From contig JABWBP010000033.1 in the NCBI GenBank assembly GCA_013360445.1, forward strand, positions 1 through 35,650: a stretch of DNA of 35,650 nt, written 5' to 3'. This stretch comes from Calditrichaceae bacterium. Lineage in GTDB: Bacteria; Calditrichota; Calditrichia; RBG-13-44-9; J075. This document shows, in pieces, positions 31,226 through 35,650 of this stretch. Numbering within the stretch: the first letter of the stretch is position 1; the number at the start of each line of letters is the position of its first letter. Under the pieces are notes generated by a model. That model was not told the DNA's origin. It saw nothing but the letters and a program-made list of their open reading frames with translations, and made no database searches. Both the position numbers and the translations under genes were made by a program.

Positions 31226-34200
31226 ATGAAGAGAAACCCCACAGGATGGCGTATCGAGTTTATCCAGATGTGGTTGCTGGCGGCAGTGCTGTTGCTGCTG
31301 AGCAGCATGGCCTGGTCCCAGGAATCGAAGGTAGATTCCCGGGTCTGGAGCATTCACCACTGGCAAAAATGGGCCAAGGCCGGGCTGGTGGAAGTAGCCG
31401 GCGAGACGGCCGTAGCCCCGGCGCAGCATACCGGCAGCCGGATCAGCGCCCGCACGGTGTTGATCGACGATTCCCCGGACGTGCCGGTGACCACTTTGAG
31501 CAACACCACCCAGAGCGAGAATTCTATTTTCGTCAACCCTTTAGACAACCGTAAGGCGTTGAATTCCAACAACTCCACGGATTTCCCGGTTTCCACCATT
31601 TACGGCACCAGCGGATTTTTCACCACCGACGGGGGCCTCACCTGGAACGGGTCGGTGCAGGGTACCGGGGGCGACAACAGCGGCGACCCCGCCGCGGCCA
31701 TTGACCTGACCGGCAGATACTACGTCGGTTACATTGCCGCCAACGGCGGGCAGGGGGTGGCGCGCTCCACCAACGAAGGCGGTACCTGGACTCACGCGCA
31801 GGTGGCTAACGCCGCCTCGGGGGGCTTGTTAGATAAGAACCACCTGTGGGTGGACAACGGCCCGCTGAGCCCCCACGACGGCAACCTCTACAGCGCCTGG
31901 ACCGCCTTTGGGGGGTCCAATGACAACGAGATCGAGATTTCCCGCTCCACCAACGGGGGGGTAAACTGGTCAACGCCCCTGAACATCAGCTCCGCGGTGA
32001 GCGCGGGCAGCCACAACCAGGGGGTGAACATCCAGACCGGGCCGAACGGGGAGGTGTACGTGGCCTGGGCGATTTACGACAGCTGGCCTTCGGACGAGAC
32101 CGCCATCGGGTTCACCAAATCCACCGACGGCGGGGCGACCTATGCCACCGCCTCCCGGATCATCACCAACATCCGGGGGATTCGCACCAGCACCACCTCC
32201 AAGAACCAGCGGGTGGCCTCTTTCCCGGTGATGACGGTGGACCTCAGCGGGGGACCGCGCAACGGCTGGATTTACATTGTGTGGACCAACATCGGGGTGC
32301 CGGGAATCAACACCGGCAACGACATCGACAACTACCTGGTGCGTTCCACCAACGGGGGGCAAACCTGGTCTGCGCCGATCAAAGTGAACCAGGATCCTTC
32401 CGGGCTGGGCAACGAGCACTACTATCCCTGGATCACCTGCGATCCGATAACGGGCGCGTTGAGCGCGGTGTTTTATGACGACCGCAACGTGGGCGGAACG
32501 GCCTGCGAAGTGTTCGTGGCCAACTCCATCGACGGCGGTTTCACCTGGGAAGATTTCAAGGTGAGCGACGTGTCCTTTACCCCGGCGCCGATTCCCGGCC
32601 TGGCCGGCGGTTACATGGGAGATTATTTGGGGATTTCCGCGCGGGCCGGGAAGGTGTATCCCTGCTGGACCGACAACCGCAGCGGGCGGGCGCTGACCTA
32701 TGTATCGCCCTTCACCCTGGCCGACCCGGCCGATCCCAATGCCCCCAGCAACGCCGCGGCTTACAGCGATTTCACCACCCCGACCTCCATCGCCCTGAGC
32801 TGGACCGACCCCACGACCTATGTGAATGGCACTCCCCTGACCAACTTTACCATTCAAATCTACCGCGACGGGGCTTTCCTGACCGGAGTGAACAGTGGGG
32901 TGCAGCAATACACCAACACCGGCCTGTCCGACGGGCAGCTCTACGATTACACCCTCTATGCCAAAGACAACTTCGACAGCCTGAGCCTGCCGGTGAATTT
33001 GAGCTGGTACGCGGGAGGCTCGCCTTTCCCGGCGGCTCCGCAAAACCTGGCTGCAACCGCGGATACGATTCAGGCCTTTCTGACCTGGGATGATCCTACC
33101 ACGCAATCCGACGGAACCCCGTTAGACGACCTGGATCACCTGAACATCTATCGCAATAACGTGTTCGTCGCCAGCGTGGCTCCCGGGGTTGAATCATACA
33201 CCGACACGCCTCCCGCGGGCTTCGTCTATAGTTACAAGGTTACTGCAGTGGATGACGAAGTGCCTCCCAACGAGAGCGCGCCCAGCAACGTGGTGGATAT
33301 CTACGTAGGTTCTACCCCGGACTTCCTGGTCTGGGTAGGCCCTGGCGCGATCGGATCCAGCGCCGAGAGCGGCGACAGCCTCTTCGAAGCCTTAGTCGCT
33401 AACGGGGAAAGCTGCTTTTTGACCAACAACCTCTTCGAATTTGGCAGCAATTTGAGCGTCTATGAAGGCATTTTCGTGGTGTTGGGGATTTTTTCCGACA
33501 ACCACGTCATCGGCGCCAGCGACCCGGAAGGCCCGGCCCTGGAAGCCTACCTGCAAAACGGCGGGCGGATTTACTTGGAAGGCGCGGATTGCTACAACTA
33601 CGACCCGGAAGTGGGCGGCTACAACATTCGTCCCTGGTTCGGGCTGAACGACGGCTCGGACGGTTCCGCAGACCTTTCCGGGATCACCGGCTTGAACGAC
33701 CTCTCGGCGTTTTCCTTCCCCTATACCGGGGGAAACAGCTTTATGGACGAGCTTCAGCCGGTTACTTCCACGCCGGTTTGGAAAAACAGCGCCAACGCCG
33801 ACATCAGCGGGGTGTTCAACGTCGGATACGGCAGCGGGCGCTCCATCGGGGTAGTGCCCTCCTTTGGCGGGCTGGTGGATAATCCCGCGCCGCTGTACAC
33901 CGCAGAACGCACGGTCGATTTCGTGGCCGGGGATAAATCCACTACTTCCGAAGTCCGTAAACCGCGCCTGCCGCGGGAATGGAACGAGAATTTCGTGAAA
34001 AAAGCGGCCTGGCGCCCGGAATTGAAGGGCCAGCGGCGGGGTGAATATTTCCGTTACACCGCCGGGGGCATGGAAATTCTGGCGAACACCAAAGTAGATT
34101 TGATGGCCGCCTACCTCAGCCTGTTCTTCAGCAGCGGCGCGCCGCAGATCAGCGTGGCGCCCACGGCGTTCGCGGATACCCTGCTGCAAGGCGCTTCTAC

Positions 34201-35650
34201 CAGCGAAGTCATGGCCATTACCAACAGCGGCGGCAGCCTGGCTGGGGATTTGAACTTCAACATTACCGAGAACCCTCCGGCAGGTTGGCTGGATCTATCG
34301 CAAACTTCCGGCGCCCTTGCCGGGAACCAGTCGGCCAATATTACCCTTTCTATCGACGCCGGCGGGCTGGCCATCGGCGATTATTCCACTACCCTGCAAA
34401 TCACCAGCAACGACCTCACCAATCCCCAGGTAAACGTTCCGGTGAGCTTGCGGGTAAACGGCGCCCCGGTGGTGGGCTTTTCACCGGATTCGCTTATCTT
34501 CACTCTCCAGCCGGGGACAACCGGTTCCAAACAGCTTACCATCCTGAATAGCGGCGCCGGGCCGCTGAATTTCAGCCTGCGGGATGAAGATGTTTTCACC
34601 GCGATGCGCCTGGCGCAGGGCGTACCGGGAACCGGGCAGGGACAAAATAGCCAGTCCAATTATGAGTTGAATTTGGGCAAGGGTGAAGCAGATCCTCGCC
34701 CCGGCGTTGCGCCTGCCGAGGGCCTGGGCGGGCCGGATCTGTTCGGCTACCGCTGGATCGACAGCGACGAGCCGGGCGGGCCGGTATTCAACTGGGTGGA
34801 TATTTCCGCCACCGGAACCCCGCTCACCCAATCCAGCGCCTGGATACCCACCGGTACCTTCGACGGCAACGACGAGGGATACATCGAAGTGCCGCTGCCA
34901 TTCCCCTTCAGCTTCTACGGTGTGGCTTACAATTCCGCCTTCATTGGAAGCAACGGAACCCTCTCCTTCCAGGCGCCGACCGCCAACACCTTTACCAACC
35001 AGGCTATCCCTACCGCTGGCGGATCCATCGATAACTTCCTGGCTGCGTTCTGGGATGACCTGGAAGTGAACGATCCCAGCGTGATTTATTACGGAACCAA
35101 TGGCGGCGATTTCGTGGTTCAGTACGTGGATCTTCCCCGCTACCCCACTACCACGCCCAATTATACCTTCGAGTATATCCTGAAACCCAGCGGGACGATA
35201 TTCTTCCAGTACCTGAACATGGGCATCAACGGCGGAACCCTGACCAGCAGCTCGGTGGGGATCGAAAAAGTGGGTGGAACCGACGGCCTGCAAGTGGCTT
35301 TTAACGCCGCCTATCTGCACAATAACCTGGCGATCCGCTTCTCCGCGGAATCCGCCTGGCTGAGCCAAAACCCGGCGAGCGGCACAGTTCCCGCGGGCGG
35401 CAATTTCCCGGTCCAGGTGACCGCCGATGCGACCAACCTGGCCGAAGGAACCTACCGGGCAAAAATCGTCATTTCCAGCAACGACCCCGTCACCCCGGAA
35501 ATGGAAGTGCCGGTGAAATTAGTGGTGCAAAGCGGCGGGTGTATTACCGGCCTGTTGGGCGACGTGACCGGCGACGACGCGGTGAACTCCACCGACGGTT
35601 TGATCATGCTCTCCTACGACGCCGCCCTGCCCCTGCCCCAGCCCTTCCTG
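31226..35650 (+). CDS. Giant secreted multidomain protein (Asp-box propeller, FN3, dockerin-like), 3' end outside the window
   Basis: An open frame of 1475 codons reaching the window edge without a stop. AAAAGGAG (31213-31220) precedes the ATG, and a signal peptide follows (MWLLAAVLLLLSSMAWSQ, about 15-32). Domains: a sialidase-type beta-propeller with Asp boxes at about residues 132 (TTDGGLTW), 180, 240 (STNGGVNW), 298, 373 (STNGGQTW) and 434; two fibronectin III-like domains (~505-695); a Rossmann-like block with YEGIFVVLGIF and YLQNGGRIYLEGADCYNY (~700-790), like an amidotransferase-fold domain; immunoglobulin-like repeats near 975-1078, 1080-1115 and 1375-1435 (ISSNDP motifs); and a dockerin-like GDVTGDDAVNSTDGLIML (~1444-1461). 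It is probably a surface or extracellular protein. Sialidase activity is not supported, as Asp boxes alone are structural. Confidence 0.9.
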   Translation, partial: MKRNPTGWRIEFIQMWLLAAVLLLLSSMAWSQESKVDSRVWSIHHWQKWAKAGLVEVAGETAVAPAQHTGSRISARTVLIDDSPDVPVTTLSNTTQSENSIFVNPLDNRKALNSNNSTDFPVSTIYGTSGFFTTDGGLTWNGSVQGTGGDNSGDPAAAIDLTGRYYVGYIAANGGQGVARSTNEGGTWTHAQVANAASGGLLDKNHLWVDNGPLSPHDGNLYSAWTAFGGSNDNEIEISRSTNGGVNWSTPLNISSAVSAGSHNQGVNIQTGPNGEVYVAWAIYDSWPSDETAIGFTKSTDGGATYATASRIITNIRGIRTSTTSKNQRVASFPVMTVDLSGGPRNGWIYIVWTNIGVPGINTGNDIDNYLVRSTNGGQTWSAPIKVNQDPSGLGNEHYYPWITCDPITGALSAVFYDDRNVGGTACEVFVANSIDGGFTWEDFKVSDVSFTPAPIPGLAGGYMGDYLGISARAGKVYPCWTDNRSGRALTYVSPFTLADPADPNAPSNAAAYSDFTTPTSIALSWTDPTTYVNGTPLTNFTIQIYRDGAFLTGVNSGVQQYTNTGLSDGQLYDYTLYAKDNFDSLSLPVNLSWYAGGSPFPAAPQNLAATADTIQAFLTWDDPTTQSDGTPLDDLDHLNIYRNNVFVASVAPGVESYTDTPPAGFVYSYKVTAVDDEVPPNESAPSNVVDIYVGSTPDFLVWVGPGAIGSSAESGDSLFEALVANGESCFLTNNLFEFGSNLSVYEGIFVVLGIFSDNHVIGASDPEGPALEAYLQNGGRIYLEGADCYNYDPEVGGYNIRPWFGLNDGSDGSADLSGITGLNDLSAFSFPYTGGNSFMDELQPVTSTPVWKNSANADISGVFNVGYGSGRSIGVVPSFGGLVDNPAPLYTAERTVDFVAGDKSTTSEVRKPRLPREWNENFVKKAAWRPELKGQRRGEYFRYTAGGMEILANTKVDLMAAYLSLFFSSGAPQISVAPTAFADTLLQGASTSEVMAITNSGGSLAGDLNFNITENPPAGWLDLSQTSGALAGNQSANITLSIDAGGLAIGDYSTTLQITSNDLTNPQVNVPVSLRVNGAPVVGFSPDSLIFTLQPGTTGSKQLTILNSGAGPLNFSLRDEDVFTAMRLAQGVPGTGQGQNSQSNYELNLGKGEADPRPGVAPAEGLGGPDLFGYRWIDSDEPGGPVFNWVDISATGTPLTQSSAWIPTGTFDGNDEGYIEVPLPFPFSFYGVAYNSAFIGSNGTLSFQAPTANTFTNQAIPTAGGSIDNFLAAFWDDLEVNDPSVIYYGTNGGDFVVQYVDLPRYPTTTPNYTFEYILKPSGTIFFQYLNMGINGGTLTSSSVGIEKVGGTDGLQVAFNAAYLHNNLAIRFSAESAWLSQNPASGTVPAGGNFPVQVTADATNLAEGTYRAKIVISSNDPVTPEMEVPVKLVVQSGGCITGLLGDVTGDDAVNSTDGLIMLSYDAALPLPQPFL

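Noticed and set aside
31226-32750. True sialidase
   Set aside because: Asp boxes are structural and occur in many propellers. I did not see the arginine triad and Tyr/Glu pair of an active sialidase arranged convincingly.
31970-33106. A 378-codon minus-strand open frame
   Set aside because: It is antisense to the giant secreted gene. Its translation is a Gly/Val/His-rich shadow typical of GC-biased codons, without family motifs.

Overview
The window looks like chromosome from an uncultured, GC-rich bacterium of the FCB supergroup, with KSB1/Calditrichota-like lineages the best guess. The evidence is indirect. One secreted protein ends in a FlgD-like sorting domain (YPNPFNPSTN), another in a dockerin-like segment, and a BamA-type barrel protein carries a DWDRH domain that I associate with Bacteroidota relatives. 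The shikimate genes include an AroD-AroE fusion, and intergenic DNA is full of period-7 repeats and REP-like palindromes. No rRNA, tRNA, CRISPR array or intact transposase was seen.

Layout. 1-1700: a TetR-family regulator (minus) and a DinB-family protein (plus). 1644-5802 (minus): a tightly overlapping shikimate operon running DAHP synthase > aroB > aroDE fusion > aroK. 6271-7428 (plus): a solitary Rieske oxygenase alpha subunit. 7544-14932 (minus): hflK > hflC > MacA-like adaptor > MacB/FtsX-like permease > an outer-membrane protein joining a kinase-like domain to a beta-barrel. No ATPase gene lies next to the adaptor and permease. 15070-17055 (plus): an ABC-F ATPase. 17056-20779: an accessory patch with two AT-richer small ORFs, the C-terminal scrap of a type I restriction HsdS gene, a secreted subtilisin homologue that has lost its catalytic serine, and an AT-rich PD-(D/E)XK nuclease-like gene. 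21092-29565 (plus): a triple VanZ-domain protein, accD, surE, guaA, glmS and an ArsA/GET3-type ATPase. 29629-30782 (minus): tsaB > rimI. 31226 to the window end (plus): a giant secreted multidomain protein with no stop codon inside the window.

How the genes work together. The shikimate operon supplies the first five chemical steps toward chorismate, with DHQ dehydratase and shikimate dehydrogenase in one polypeptide and a DAHP synthase lacking a regulatory N-terminal domain. aroA and aroC must lie elsewhere. accD, guaA, glmS, surE, rimI and tsaB are core metabolism or tRNA/protein modification genes. The hflK to barrel cluster is devoted to the cell envelope.

The most unusual features are: (1) a kinase-like DWDRH/DRD domain fused to a BamA-type barrel next to an ATPase-less MacA/permease pair; (2) a subtilisin homologue with Ser to Ala and oxyanion Asn to Gly changes, apparently a pseudoprotease; (3) a genome-wide style of heptanucleotide repeats that overlaps five stop codons and enters three coding sequences; (4) an AT-rich nuclease gene near an HsdS relic, suggesting a decayed defence island.
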